Positions 35,464-48,039 are shown, numbered from the stretch's first letter. The stretch is DNA of 64,000 nucleotides from Cyclina sinensis (GCA_012932295.1 JAAONU010000009.1:3112197-3176196); one strand, 5' to 3'. Numbers and translations are program-made. Notes: generated by a model not told the origin, from the letters alone.

Positions 35464-36081
35464 TATTTTGTCAGGTTGTCAGTTCACTAGTTTTTTTTCT
35501 TTCGTCGTTGCTGTCTCACCTAACTTAATGTGCTTGTAAGTAAAATAAAATTGTCGAATTCGGGTAATAATAACGAATATTTAAAGTGCTTTAAAGGGTT
35601 AAAAACCCGTAAAGAGCACACAAAAACCGAACATAGAAATGTTAAGGCTCACAATGTTGGCGATTTTGGATTCAACTTAAAAAATTTCTTTATACCATAT
35701 TCGGCTATCGCACTGAACGATGAAAAGCGTACGAAATGCACTAGCTCAATTTCTACCGACGCAGAAAATCTTTTAAAAATGTATTGCTTGTTTCTGATAA
35801 AATCCTAATAGTATTTGACACATTTTCTCGGGAAAAAAAATGTTACGTTATATGCGTAAACAAAAATGTGTCAACCGAACAGAAAACTATTGTTGTATTC
35901 CCAACAGCAAAGAAATCAGAACATTTTTTACTTCTATCACATGACACCATCACCATCAAATAGTATTTATTGAAATATTGGTCGAACTATTTTTTTACAT
36001 TTTCTTTAAAAATGGTGTGAAAAGGGAAAAACATTTTTTTTTATTTCGCAAGTATACCGGATATGATCAGTTATGTACCTG
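35464..36081. other. No gene seen
   Basis: An open frame at 35530-35808 has no start context or family match. The rest is AT-rich. Confidence 0.35.
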
Positions 36082-37921
36082 GTAAAGTTTCCATGTATAG
36101 AAAGTGAGCAGTAGCAGTACGCAGCAGTAGAATAATGTGAAGTTGGCAGAAGCAGTAACAGCAGAAGCAGTAAAGAAAACGTGAAGCTGGCAATAGCAGT
36201 AACAGCAGTAGCAGTAGGCAAAACGTGAAGTTGACAGTAGCAGTAACAGCAGTAGCAGTAAAGAAAACGTAAAGTTGGCAGTAGCAGTAACAGCAGTAGC
36301 ATTAAACAAAACGTGAAGTTGTCATTAGCAGTAACAGCAGTTACAGTAAAGAAAACGTGAAGTTGGCAGAAGCAGTAACAGCAGTAGCAGTAAACAAAAC
36401 GTGAAGTTGGTATTTGCAGTAACAGCAGTATAGGTAAAGAAATCGTGAAGTTAGCAGTAGGAGTAACAGCAGTAGCAGTAAACAACGCGTGAAGTTGGCA
36501 GTAGCAGTAACAGCAGTATATGTAAAGAAAACGTGAAGTGGGCTGTAGAAGTGACAGAAGTAGCAGTTAACAAAACGCGAATCTGGCAGAAGCAGTAACA
36601 GCAGTAGCAATAAGAAAGTCTTAAAAGTCTAGAAGGTTTCAATGAAAATAAAAGATGTTTTAACATCAACAGACCATCACGAGTCTATTGCGTAGGTCTG
36701 CGACTGTTTCTGAGACTCTTGCAAATTTTCATGAATTTGGTGCCAATCAGAAAAATGTCATTTTTAATATCACGTGACCCTCCCCTGTCGATTTTACCGG
36801 TCTGCGACTGTTAATGACACTCTCGCAAACTTTCATGAATTTTGATGCCAATTTGATGTCATTTTTGATTACTAGGGACCCTCCCGTGTCGATTCGGTCT
36901 GCAATTTTTTCTGACACTCTCGCAGACTTTTAGGAATTTTAGTGACACTTGGGAAAATGTCATTTTTAAGGTCTAGGGACCCTCCCGTGTCCATTTTACC
37001 GGTCTGCGACTGTTCCTGACACTCTCGTAGACTTTCAGGAATTTTAGTGCCAATCGAGAAACTGTTAGTTGTGATGTCTAGGCACCCTCCCGAGTCGATT
37101 TAACAGGTCTGGGACTGTTTCTGACACTCTCACAGACTTTTAGGAATTTTGGTGCCAAGAAGGAAAATGTCAGTTTTAATGTCTAGGGACCCTCCCGTGT
37201 CGATTTTACCGGTCTGTGACTGTTTCTGACACTCTCACAGACTTTCAGGAATTTTGGTGCCAATTGAGAAAATGTCATTTTTAAGGTTAAGCCATCCTTC
37301 CGGGTCAATTTTACAGGTCTGCAACTGTTTCTTACCCTCTCGTAGACTTTCAGGAATGTTGGTGCTAAAATCGAGAAAAAATTTTGATGTCAAGGGACCC
37401 TCAGGTGTCCATTGTTTCGGTCTGCTGCTGTTTTTTTTAACATTATTGCAAACTTTCAGGAATTTGGTGCCAATCTAGAAAATCTAGCGACCATCCCGGT
37501 TCGATTGCACCAGGATGTGACTGTTTCAAACACTCTCATAGACTTTCAGAGTTTCCTACTGCTAGTGCTGTTAATGCTCCTGCCAACTTCACGTTTTGCC
37601 TACTGCTACTGCCGTTACTGCTACTGCCAACTTTACGTTTTGCTTACTGCTACTGTTGTTACTGCTACTGACAACTTCACGTTTTGCCTACTGCTACTGC
37701 TGTTAGTGCTTCTGTCAACTTCATGTTTTCTTTACTGCTATTCCTATTACTGCTACTGCCAACTTCACGTTTTGCCTACTGCTACTGCTGTTACTGCTAC
37801 TGCCAACTTGACGTTTTGCTTACTGCTAGTGCTGTTACTGCTACTGCCAAGTCCACGTTCGATCTAATTTCTACTATCAACTGCTACTGCGTACTGCTAC
37901 TGCCAACTATTAGTAAAGTTT
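36082..37921. mobile_element. Fold-back-type element with repeat-built arms
   Basis: Three parts. Left arm (36108-36620): about 11 units of exactly 44 bp (anchors gtgaag at 36137, 36181, 36225 ... 36577, no indels). Centre (36690-37550): about nine units of about 105 bp with tctgcgactgtttctgacac and gggaccctcccgtgtcgatt. Right arm (37556-37903): seven 44-bp units that are the exact reverse complement of the left-arm unit. The outer tips are complementary (GCAGTAGCAGTACGCAG at 36108-36124; CTGCGTACTGCTACTGC at 37887-37903). A 9-bp direct repeat GTAAAGTTT flanks the whole (36082-36090 and 37913-37921). Long inverted arms made of short tandem repeats define fold-back (FB-type) transposons, whose target duplications are 9 bp. 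No transposase is present. Leu/Ala-rich frames here are by-products. Confidence 0.75.
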
Positions 37922-38725
37922 TCTAAAAACGAGTTGATAAATACACTTGCACACAGCCTTGAAAACGAATTAATTAGTTTTGAAAAATTTGGTTTACGGT
38001 TCGGCAAAATAGATTTTAGTTTTGGTCTCACAATGACGATTTTATAATACAAATACTCTATTTCATGTTACATATGTGATGCAATTACTTTGATGCGGGT
38101 ATTGTTCGTTCAATGTAAAAACGGTATATCTGTTTGATCGGAAACAACAAAACTCACTTGTCCAGGTGCGTATCCAGGTACAAATCCTGGTGGGGGATGC
38201 CTCTTGCTTGGTGACCAATCACCTCCCCTAAAGTTTCGTTTGTTGGTGTCCAGTTCTCAAAGATTGATAGAGTACCTGTGCGAAATGTCCTTGATCTGCA
38301 GCACCCACACTACTACTTTGGCTCAGAGACTGGGTCAGAGATAATATATAGGTGTTTCTATTATCACTGTTGGCAGGGTTAACTACTCGTTGACTATAAA
38401 CTGTGCCAATGTCTATCAGGCTTCATGTCAAGGTTAAAGAGGTTTAAAGTATATTTTTCCTTTTTACGTCACATTGTTACGCTCGCATTCGATTCAATTT
38501 TAACGAAACGTCAACAAAACTTCCATGATCAAAAGATCTCGTTTCTTTTCCAGAAACAACCTGTTCCCATCAAAGGTTCAAGAGTTATGGCCCCTGAACA
38601 ATGAGGCTCAAGGGAACGATTAAGCGCTATAATAACCCATTCGTTTTATTTTAATTCTTATCAATTTAAAAAAATATATTTTTCTTTCTTTCGAATTATT
38701 TCATTATATATATTTTTTTTTCTCA
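37922..38725. other. No gene seen; repeat end
   Basis: Contains a GC-balanced patch near 38160-38350 of unknown nature and gttcaagagttatggcccct near 38577, an end phrase shared with other bivalve-type repeats. Confidence 0.35.
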
Positions 38726-39930
38726 TATATAATCAGTGATTAAAGAACTTGAATATAATAGTTTCATTATCAGACAAACAAAAAATTACCTTTCTCATAA
38801 ATGCGACACGTAAAGTATTTATATTGTTTTATTTGACTGATATTATTTCACCACTCGATGCATGTACGGTTGCCTTTCGGGAATTGTGCTGGTCAAATCT
38901 CTCTTTATCCTGCTACAGACGAAAAACTAAGAAGAAATTGTCTTTGAATTTTATTTGAATTTAAGGACACAAACACATTTTATATAAAACAGACGTTTCA
39001 TAGTGGTTTTATATTCTAGGTATGTCTGTGAAATAATTCTGAACGTTCCAGTTGAACTGTTGGTCAAATATGATCAAAATAATAATCGGTATATGTTTGG
39101 TTATATCAAGTCAAAAGAAATTGTATGAGGCATCTTGAAAACGTGAAAGAAGACAAACTGCATTAAAATGAAGCTGCATCAAAATGTCTTTTAATTAAAA
39201 GGCATATTTTACATTTTTCTTAAATCTGTTAAACTTTTTATTCATTATTGAATAAAATATTAATGTGAAAGGATTACTCAACATACGAAAGGAAGGCGTG
39301 CAAAATATCTGAAATATCTTTAAATTTGCAAAGGATGAAACAGTGGGAAGCGTTTATTATTTGAGAACTACTTGAAATAAGCGTCTTATAAAGCTTGAAA
39401 CGGTCCTTATGTTTGTGTGAAGACGGTCGTGTCTGTCACGTATTGTGTTTGAAGAAGTATTAATTTAAAAATTAATGTGCATTTTTATGACATCATGTTG
39501 TATTTGAGGAAATGGAAATTTTTAATCTTTTCGAGGAGTTTCTATTAAAGAGGGGAAAAAATAGATCGAGCAATTTGAACTTTTCTTGTAATTTCAATAG
39601 CTGGTTAATCGTTTACATCTCAATGAATGCCTCTTGACAACAGTGGGTTGTTTGTACAGTCGAAGAACATTTTCGTTCTTAAATGACATTGCACTGATAC
39701 GGCAACGAAATTTTTACGCAATTTTTAAATAGGCATGTTTTGGCAAATATTATTATTTTTTTATTATAAATTCATTATTTATTTAAATTTATATAACGCA
39801 TACAATTTGGAAATACAATAATGCGAAACGGGTAATTAAAGAAAAGGTATATCATTTGATATAACACAACGTACCAATTAATGCACTGATTTTCAGTGAG
39901 TAAATACATTTATAAGATCTTGTAATACTT
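38726..39930 (+). repeat. Duplicated segment A, copy 2
   Basis: Direct counterpart of 30643-31590, about 8.1 kb downstream, with an extra segment near 39420-39840. Confidence 0.7.
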
Positions 39931-40439
39931 TGCAGAGTAATTGCCACTGATCCTTGCTTAGAAAGGATCAGTGCCAAGGATCACAGACTACTTCTATAAA
40001 ATACAGCAACCTGTAGCAGAATCATTTTCTCTGACATTTGCAAAACAATGTTATGGACACATTTCATTCTATCAAGCTTTTCAAGTCAACTGCATGAGGA
40101 TGAAGTTCAACAAAGTTTTTTCCTATGTGTACTTATTAACATTTTATGATGATATTTCCCTCTGGAGTAATGCGCACGGTTTGACAACCTTCTTAAATTT
40201 CTGCCTGTTAATCACTATGGAGTGTAAAGTTAAATAACTGTTGACGTATTTTATCAGTGAAAGATTTTTTAAGTATTGGTTTTACAATTTATGTGTGCAT
40301 ATGTGACATTGTGTTAGTGTAAAATAATTATGAGTGTTGTATTTTAGCTCTTTCTTTTAAATAACGTAGGAGTATTGTTTTTTCCGGTGAACGTCTTGAC
40401 GTCTTTAATTAAATGTTACATACAGGAAATGACTCTACG
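39931..40439. other. No firm gene
   Basis: An 88-codon frame at 39971-40237 begins PRITDYFYKI. No family, splice or promoter evidence was found. A small inverted repeat GATCCTTGCTTAG..AAGGATC lies at its start. Confidence 0.25.
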
Positions 40440-42360
40440 TCGCCCCTGGACACATTCAGCAACATTGAGTAAATAAAAATGGCTTTCTATCTGTCTTTGT
40501 GTTTGTGTGTCTGTCTGTGTCTGGTGTGTGTCTGTCTGTGTGCCTGTCTGTATGTCTGGTGTATGAATTCCATAATATTATTTAGAGGGGCAAAAAATAT
40601 GTGTGCTAAAAAGTTAGATGGCCATGTGATATAGCAGCAGTATCATTGCAGAAAATCGGAAAGCTTTCAACATCTGGATACTGGTACACTTCGTAAAATC
40701 AATCAGTCTGTGCAATAGATAAACGTAATATGGATAAGAATAATAGGATAAACGTCTGCAACAGTTCCTTTTCCAATCCTGATAGTTATATGCCGGTGGA
40801 CATTTCTTCTTGTAGGAAAATTTAAAACACAGATATAAACAAAGCCTCTTTAGGTCACAGACCACCAAATATTACCTGTCCTTTTCTTCGAACCTTTTAA
40901 GTGTCTGACTCTAGAACCATTTGTCCCAGCTTCTTTAAACTTAATGTGTAGGTTGTTTATGACAAGAAAATGACCCCTCCACTTTTCAAGTCACCAGGTC
41001 AAGTTCAGAGTGACCTTTAATAGCAAAATCGTTTCCATTCAATAACTATAGTACCTTTGGTCCCAGCTTCTTCAAACTTAGTTTGCAGGTTGGTCATCAC
41101 CAGTAAAATAGCCACTATAGCTTTTCAGGCTACCAGGTCAAAGGTCAAGGTCACAGTGACCTTTAAGAGCAAAACGGTTTCCGATCAATAACTATAGAAG
41201 GCTTGGTCCCAGGTTGTTCAAATTTAGTGTGTAGTTTTGTCATGACAAGTAAATGACTCCTTTAGTCTCCAGGTCACCAGGTCAAAGGTCCAGGTCAGAG
41301 TGACATTGAACAGTAAAATGATTTCCAATCAATAACTATAGAACCCTTTGTCCCAGGTTCTTAAAACGTAGTGTCTATGTTGGTCATGATTAGTAAACGT
41401 CCCTTGTATTTTTTAGGTCACCGTGTCAAAGGTCAAGGTCACAATGACTTTAAAAAGCAAAATGGTTACAGTAGAACCTTAAGGTCTAGGTTCCTGAAAC
41501 TTGGTATGTAGCTTGACCATGACCAGTAGATTTCGCCTATAGCTTTTCAGGTCAAAGGTCAAAGTCACAGTGACCTCGAAAAGCAAAATGGTTTCCAATT
41601 AATAACTATAGATAGCTTTTGCCGAAGTTACTCAAACTTGGTAAATAGGTTGGCCATAGCCAGTAGATGACTCCTTTAATTATCAGATAACCAGGTCAAA
41701 GGCCATGTTCACAGTGTCCTTAAATAGCAAAATCGTTTCCGATCAATAACTATAGAGCGCTTGGTCCCAGCTCCTCAAAACTTTATGGCTGCCTCTAGGG
41801 ATAAGGCGCTAGGTTAGTTTTACTAACATCTCTTAATGATTTAATCATCAATTTCTACAGAAAATACTTTTATACTTTCTAATAAAAAAATCAGAAAAAT
41901 TAGCACCGGCTTTGGCGGAAATGTTTTTTTTTCACACATAGATATCACATTTACAACTAATATTGAAGGTTAACCAAGGAAAATATATAAAATATTTTTT
42001 CATATTAGATGTTCGGTTGCAAAACAGGGATTTTTTTTTAAATTTCCAATTAAGACATAAAACGAAAATAGCCTCTTACTATATTAAAATTCATATTAAG
42101 GATGTTCCAAGGAACAGTTGTTACATATTTTTCATGTTTGGTCGGCAGTTTTTTTAGTAGAAATATTCAAAGTTTCATAAATAGACATATAAGGAAAATG
42201 ACAACCACACGGAAAGAGGAGCGTTTTAGTACGTGTTCTTTGAATTATGTGATTGTTTTGCAAGCCTCCAGTCTTTCTTTTGTTGTTACAGTAGGGAAAT
42301 AATGGAAACAGCAAACGGGGATAATCAGGCACGTGGGAAACGTGCTAGTGGACTTTCCAT
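40440..42360 (+). mobile_element. Duplicated segment B, copy 2, with tandem array
   Basis: Same family as 34616-35400: a CTGTCTGTGTC run near 40490-40560, then six tandem monomers (40900-41800) absent from copy 1, then the shared 3' half (41820-42360). Frames at 41963-42332 follow the repeat. Confidence 0.65.
40985..41765 (+). repeat. ~140-bp tandem array rich in AGGTCA half-sites
   Basis: Six monomers anchored by aataactatag at about 41041, 41188, 41332, 41602 and 41744 (one anchor lost). Each has a cluster of nuclear-receptor half-sites. The best, at 41135-41162, reads AGGTCA-A-AGGTCA (DR1) followed by AGGTCAcagTGACCT (41148-41162), a perfect estrogen-response-element palindrome. Other monomers carry degraded versions. 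Function is not shown. Confidence 0.7.
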
Positions 42361-42561
42361 GGACACTGAATTACTGAAACCCAATGTAGGTCACAGACGA
42401 GACTAGATTCTGCAAATACTAGACAGACAGGCGCTCTAGGATTTACAGAGGGAGAAACGTCCTGTTTACCATTAATACATTCCTTAGGCAACGCTGTTAC
42501 ATCGCTCATTATTTAAATTGGTGATAATAAAATGTCTGCAGAATTACAAAAGTACAATCGA

Positions 42562-42780
42562 GTGTTACGTCTAGCGCATACCTTCCAATTATTGTATAGA
42601 TCCAACCTCTAACAACTGCGTCAGGGAATCGATTCTTTGCTTCAGTGGTTAGAATGTTGGTCTTCGATGCGTTTAGAATCGGAATTCGAATCCCGTTCCG
42701 GTTTTGTATTCTAAGATGCACTGTAACTTTCTGTAACTGGTTATCATGTTCGTAAGATGGAATCTCGTAAAGGTAGAACC
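42562..42780 (+). mobile_element. tRNA-type SINE, copy 2
   Basis: Leader gttacgtctagcgcatacc, then AACTGCGTCAGGGAATCGAT, A box TTTGCTTCAGTGGTTAGAAT, anticodon-arm region GGTCTTCGATGCG, B box GGAATTCGAATCCCG, and a tail with ctgtaact..atcatgttcgtaag. Derived from a tRNA but with an added 5' leader and 3' body, so a SINE and not a tRNA gene. Confidence 0.75.
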
Positions 42781-42902
42781 TCTCCTAGAATTAGTCGTAC
42801 ACATTAAAAAAAAGAATATTTAAGATTTCTGTGTGATTTTCTGATTTAAAAATACACACCACAAATCGTCATTATAAATGATGACTTTCTCAAGAGGGTA
42901 TG

Positions 42903-43100
42903 TGTTACGGTCTAGTGCATGCCTTCCTGTAATTGTATAAATTCAACCTATGACGACTGCGTCAGGGAATCAATTCTTTGGCTCAACGGTTAGAGTGTTA
43001 GTCTTCGATGCGCTAAAATCGGAGTTCGAATCCCGTTTTGGGTTGTCTATTCTAAGTTGAATTGTATCTCTCTGTTTAGGACTTTCATGTTCGTGAGACT
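42903..43100 (+). mobile_element. tRNA-type SINE, copy 3
   Basis: Best-preserved copy: TTTGGCTCAACGGTTAGAGT (A box) and GGAGTTCGAATCCCG (B box), with the same leader and tail as copies 1 and 2. Same orientation and only about 340 bp from copy 2. Confidence 0.75.
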
Positions 43101-43979
43101 AGGTTTATTTGCTAACAGTTCAAAATGCACAGATTGTTGTTTTAAGTATTTTTAACCTTACAAACAAGATGTCTGAGGAGTCATTTTCTAATTTTGTATC
43201 AAAAGACAATTATTCTCAAATTTATTCTAAGTTAAATATCTGGAATGAGACGGTTACAATTCTGCAGCACCATTAAGGCTAATAGTCAAATTCTGGATGG
43301 TTATTTTAGAGTTTAGTAGACACTTAGAACATAGAACCAAGCTCCTGTAGGCTTCTTGCTACAATTGCCGAGCAAACTCTGCAGGTTGTATGTTTTGTAA
43401 AATGTTCTCGATCAGGTTTTAAGTACAGACAAGGGGTTGCTACTCATAATGCTTGATCCTCTCTTTATTCAGGCACTCCGGAACAAATCTGGCAGTCTGT
43501 GGACAGGCGTACTTTTCTATAAGGATGAAGCTGTCACGGATGTCATCGTAGCTCCATGCTAGGCATAGACGTTATTTCTACACCGCTGACTAGTCATTGT
43601 TCAACCATCAAGGATACAGAAGTAGATTTGGCCATACCAGTTGAAGCCATCTCAAATTCCCACAGAGGACCTTCCAGAAGTTGGAAATGGCTCTCTCGTG
43701 CTTCAATAACCTGAAACCTATCAGCCCTGGGAAGTCTCGTTTCCACAGTGTCGTCTTGAAATTGATTTTAATGCCTCTCGTGTAGAATTGCCGAGTCATT
43801 AAACTTATTTTGTAATAAATGGTGCATAAGAGGAATGCTGAACCTAATTCTCTTTCTAAATGAAAAAGACAAATCTTCAAAATAATTGACACAAGTATTT
43901 CTTTTTATTAATTAAAAGTTATTTCTTACAACCTCGGCTTCGTTTTTGAACATTGTCATGTGAGAAAAGGAATTCAAGA

Positions 43980-45200
43980 CTTTCATAAAAGATTTGTATT
44001 GCCAGCTGCTAATAAGGCTTCAAATAAATTAGTTATAGTATGACGTTATACGCTATATTAATATTCAAACTAAAGAGCTGAATAGTACTGATGCTTATAC
44101 ATTGACTTCTTCATCAGAGACTGATATTGTTTCTGCACACACTCATCAAATTGCAGAATTTAGAATCAGTGTTGAACCGAGACAAGATAAAGTACCTACA
44201 CTGCATACCTACACAAATCACTATATAAAGCAAGATTAGTAGCTAATTCCAGTTCTTGCACAACTAATTAATTATCAGTAGTTTTAACAACTTGTCTTAC
44301 AGCCATGAAAGAACATATTATTAAGTATTGCGAACAGATTTTTGAAACCACCGGCAAAAATCTATTTTGGTCGATAAAAAACTAAGGTGACGTTTTGAAT
44401 AAGCTTAAATCTAATATGTTTAAGAAGTTTTCTTTGTCTACGTGTGATATTTCTACATTCTACACTTCTCTTCCTCATAATTTGATAAGGGTTAAGCTCA
44501 CCAGTCTCACTGGAAAAAATCAGGAGAAAATAAAACGTATGTCGCTAATAATGAGAATCGAGTATATTTTTAACAGATGGTTCTTACGATCATAATGTTT
44601 TATAGACTTGTCAAGGCTTTATTGAGTCGCACTCTTAACTACTAGATAAGTAGTTAACTAGACAAGTGGTTGGCATACCTATGTGTACTAACTGTGCACC
44701 CCTTGTTGCTGATCTGTTTTTATACTGCTATGAAAGAGACTTCATGTTTCCCTTTCTAGTGAAAATGAAGATGGTATTATTTCAACATTTAACAAAACTT
44801 TGAGGAATCTTGACGACTGCTAAATATAGATATAAATACCATTTTCCATTTATTTAAATGAACTCATTTTAATGAAGTAAACACTTAAGAAAAGCAAGCA
44901 AACTTTCTTGATCTAAATCTTTCTATTGAACATGATTCTGTGACTACCAAAATTAGGATAAAAGAGATGATTTTAATTTCAAAATTGCTAATTTTCCATT
45001 TTAGATGGTAATGTCTCATGAGCTACATCGTATGGGAATTATATTTCACAGCTGGTTCACTTTTCTACACCTTATAACAATGTAAAAGATACCCAAATTT
45101 AAGTCATAAATACAATTGCAGTTTAAAATAACTACTGCAACAAGGTATTTCTCAACCAGTGTTTGATGGAGGTTTGATTTATAAACAAAATAAAAAACAG
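43980..45200 (+). pseudogene. Reverse transcriptase fossil, Penelope-like type
   Basis: Broken frames give a collinear RT. LPAANKASNKLVIV is near 43995-44037. KARLVANSSSCTTN and LTTCLTAMKEHIIKYCEQIF come next, to about 44345, then GKNLFWSIKN. STCDISTFYTSLPHNLIRVK is near 44437-44495 (RT motif A region). VVGIPMCTNCAPLVADLFLY and CYERDFM follow at 44666-44750 (motif B region), then LRNLDDC near 44801-44820 in place of the catalytic YLDD. KRDDFNFKIANFPF and SYG.YISQL follow at 44950-45050. Many stops and shifts make it inactive. I recognise the family from many invertebrates; assignment to Penelope-like elements is likely but not certain. No GIY-YIG domain was seen. Confidence 0.75.
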
Positions 45201-45654
45201 TATTAATTTCTCCATGTTATTTGTAAATTCAAAACGAAAGGCTTCTAACATGATATTCTACAGCGCTCTGCTTGGTGATTAACCCTTCTACAGTTGATCT
45301 CTTTGCTCACCTCTTTGCGTGAACGGCGGAAGCAGGAATTTAAGGTTTAGGAAAGTTTTTACGGAAATCTTGAAAAGAACGTAGAAACTCGATCAGTATT
45401 CCTGTCACCGTGTGCTTGCTGATTAGACACCAAGTGCTCTTGTCTCAATAAGGTCATTCATTACATACCCTTTACAATGCACTACACTTTTCACTAACCA
45501 TAGCTTTTTGTTTTATATGTTAGTCTGCTTTTGCATACAACAGTGTCGAGTTGATTTGTTGGTTGGAGTTAATTCATCAGGACAACTGGTACTTGTGTGT
45601 TCTTATGCACTCTAGAACTTGGTTTAAATCCCAAGTGGTACAAATATTTGCAAT

Positions 45655-46640
45655 TGACCGTTTGAAGGCGGTATCCCTACGAGGGACAGAGACTTGGCGT
45701 CGTCCGTCCGTCACACTTTGATTGGAATATAACTCCAAACTAATTGAAGTTGTGAACCGAAATTTTGATATTTTTGGTTAGATCTCACTGAGTAGAATTG
45801 CAATGCATAGGTACTGTATCTCTTCACTTCATATGTTAGTTATTCCGCTTTGTTATTTTTCCTGTTAAAAGTTATAAACCTAAAACTTCATATATTTTGT
45901 AAATCTATTATTTAGAAACGAAGATTGGTATCTTATACATTTGATCTGACGAGCTTCCATTTCATAAAAACTTTTATTCAACGAGTTTACAGTTTATATA
46001 GCGTTATATATGGCCCAGTTTGCTTAGCACCAGCATAACTTTGTGTGGTTTGATACTTCACGATACATTTCTAATTAGATACATTAACATGTCTAGGATA
46101 ACGTGGTCTTTATTGTAAACTGTGAGCTCCTAAAAACACCAAGCAAACTCTTTGAATCGATATCCCCAGTCGAATGATACAAATCGCTAGAATAGGGCTG
46201 TTAACATTACATACATGTTTGACCTTGGAATTTGAGGGGCAAATCAATTTCATATCTTTATCTATAATAAATAGATGCCCATAAAAATGAGCTTTGCCAA
46301 GTTGAATACCTTGTATAGTAATGACGTCATTTGAGAGAAATGATGTCAAAATGTTCTCAAAAAGCAGCGAGACAACAGCACTTTAGGGTTTAAACAAGTG
46401 AAGAGTTAAAGTTCCTATGCATGTAATGAATCTATGCACCTTTGAGGTTTAACGTTGATACCTCAAAAACTTTTAGAGTTATGGACCAAACAAAAATTTA
46501 ATAGGAAAAATAACAAAAGCGAATAACAAAAAAAAATGAAATGAAGAGTAACAGTTCTTATGCACTACACTGCTACTCAATTAGATGTAATCACATATGC
46601 AAATATATTTCTGGCAGAAAAGACATAATTCAGTGTTTTC
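45655..46640 (+). repeat. Interspersed repeat, bivalve type
   Basis: Opens with ggtatccctacgagggacag and cgtcgtccgtccgtcacact. It carries gttatggaccaaac and cttgtatagtaatgacgtca phrases typical of these repeats. The 79-codon minus frame at 46110-46349 runs within it and is not called a gene. Confidence 0.45.
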
Positions 46641-48039
46641 AACTTAAAAACGCACCATGAGTTTGTGTTCTGCCATCGTTATTACCAAGAATATATTCAC
46701 TTAATCAAGCCATATTTGCTGTTTTTGGGATAAAAATCAAGAGAAAGCAATGATTTGTAGATAGAAATTTAATAAGAACAAGTTTTCCTCTTGAATTTTA
46801 GTTGCTTTGTTGCAAAGCAGTTCTTTACAATGATTATGACACTGATGGTGATAATGATGATGTGATGATAACTATGGTGATGATTACGATGGTGATGATG
46901 ATGATTTTGACTGTAATGATAACGAAAATGTTGATATGAAGATGATTTAAAACATTTTTACCCTCGATACCTCATGTTGCATTGAATAAACAAACAAGAT
47001 CTTTTAGAAATATAATAAAAGTTTGCTTACTCTATAAGGAAAAATCTTTCAATCGTTCAGTAAAAATAATGTAACTGCTCCTCTCAACATCGTACGTTTT
47101 CAATTTAATAATTTATAATGTTCGACAATTAGTTTGAAAATTTAATATGTTTTTATAATGACAAACGTAAAATGACAGATGATAATACAATGATGCAATT
47201 ATAACACTTTGGTTGTGGTTTCATATTACTATGTAATAAAACCTGTCACCAAGCTTTATTGTAAAAATTGAATTACCTTTTCTCTTTTAGAATGTGACAT
47301 CTTACAAAAGCATAATTCACCGACCAACTGTTTGGTCCCTGTCTGCTTGATAATTCAGTGTAAACTTATTCAATAAATTTAACTGGAATCTGAAAGACTG
47401 AATCTTATTTCGTCAGTTAGCAAGCAGGCAGGGATCTTGTTAAACATTTTTCACATTTTTTGAATGCCCAGAAAGAAGAGAGTTATCGAGAGAAAAAACT
47501 TTGGTCGGTGTTATATATTTCTTGCTTTTTTTTATTGAATATGACACTCATTCTGACATTTATTAAACTCTTTTTTCGCACATCATTTTCTCTATTTTGA
47601 GCAGATACATGATGTAACCGTATGTCACACAATGAAGTAAACTCGTTATAAAATACAAAGTAAATCTCCCAATACACCTGCACTGGATAATGCTGGGTGA
47701 TAACATGATATATATATTACATAAACGTTTGTCAACTTGTTATTATATATAAATGAACTGCAAATGTCTAAATTACAGAATGTTCACACAGAAATTACGT
47801 AAAATATCTAGAATAGAAAAACAAAACAAGAAAATTACTTAAAAGATATTTCAAAAAATCTGAATCATCTTGAAAAGAATTGCCCAGACTTGTACAGATT
47901 CTTGATTTATTAATCACAATTTGAAAGAAACAAAATGCTATGAGTACTTTCTTTAAGGAGAAAAGTATCCAACACTTCAAAATACAATAAAGTCAGAATA
48001 TTTGTTTGGAGTTATAATTTTTCTTTTTCTTCATTTTAA
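46641..48039. other. No gene; GAT-rich patch
   Basis: A degenerate (GAT)n stretch lies at about 46835-46950, and a 13-bp near-perfect inverted repeat CCCTGTCTGCTTG / CAAGCAGGCAGGG near 47340-47435. Otherwise AT-rich. Confidence 0.45.

Noticed and set aside
36006..37926. Leu/Thr/Ala-rich frames up to 159 codons on both strands
   Set aside because: They simply translate the 44-bp repeat arms of the fold-back element; no start or splice context.
39971..40237. 88-codon frame starting PRITDYF, considered as a zinc-finger or transposase start
   Set aside because: No further motif follows; composition is not convincing.
42562..43100. tRNA genes
   Set aside because: B and A boxes are present but no cloverleaf closes, and flanking leader and tail are shared among copies, which indicates SINEs.
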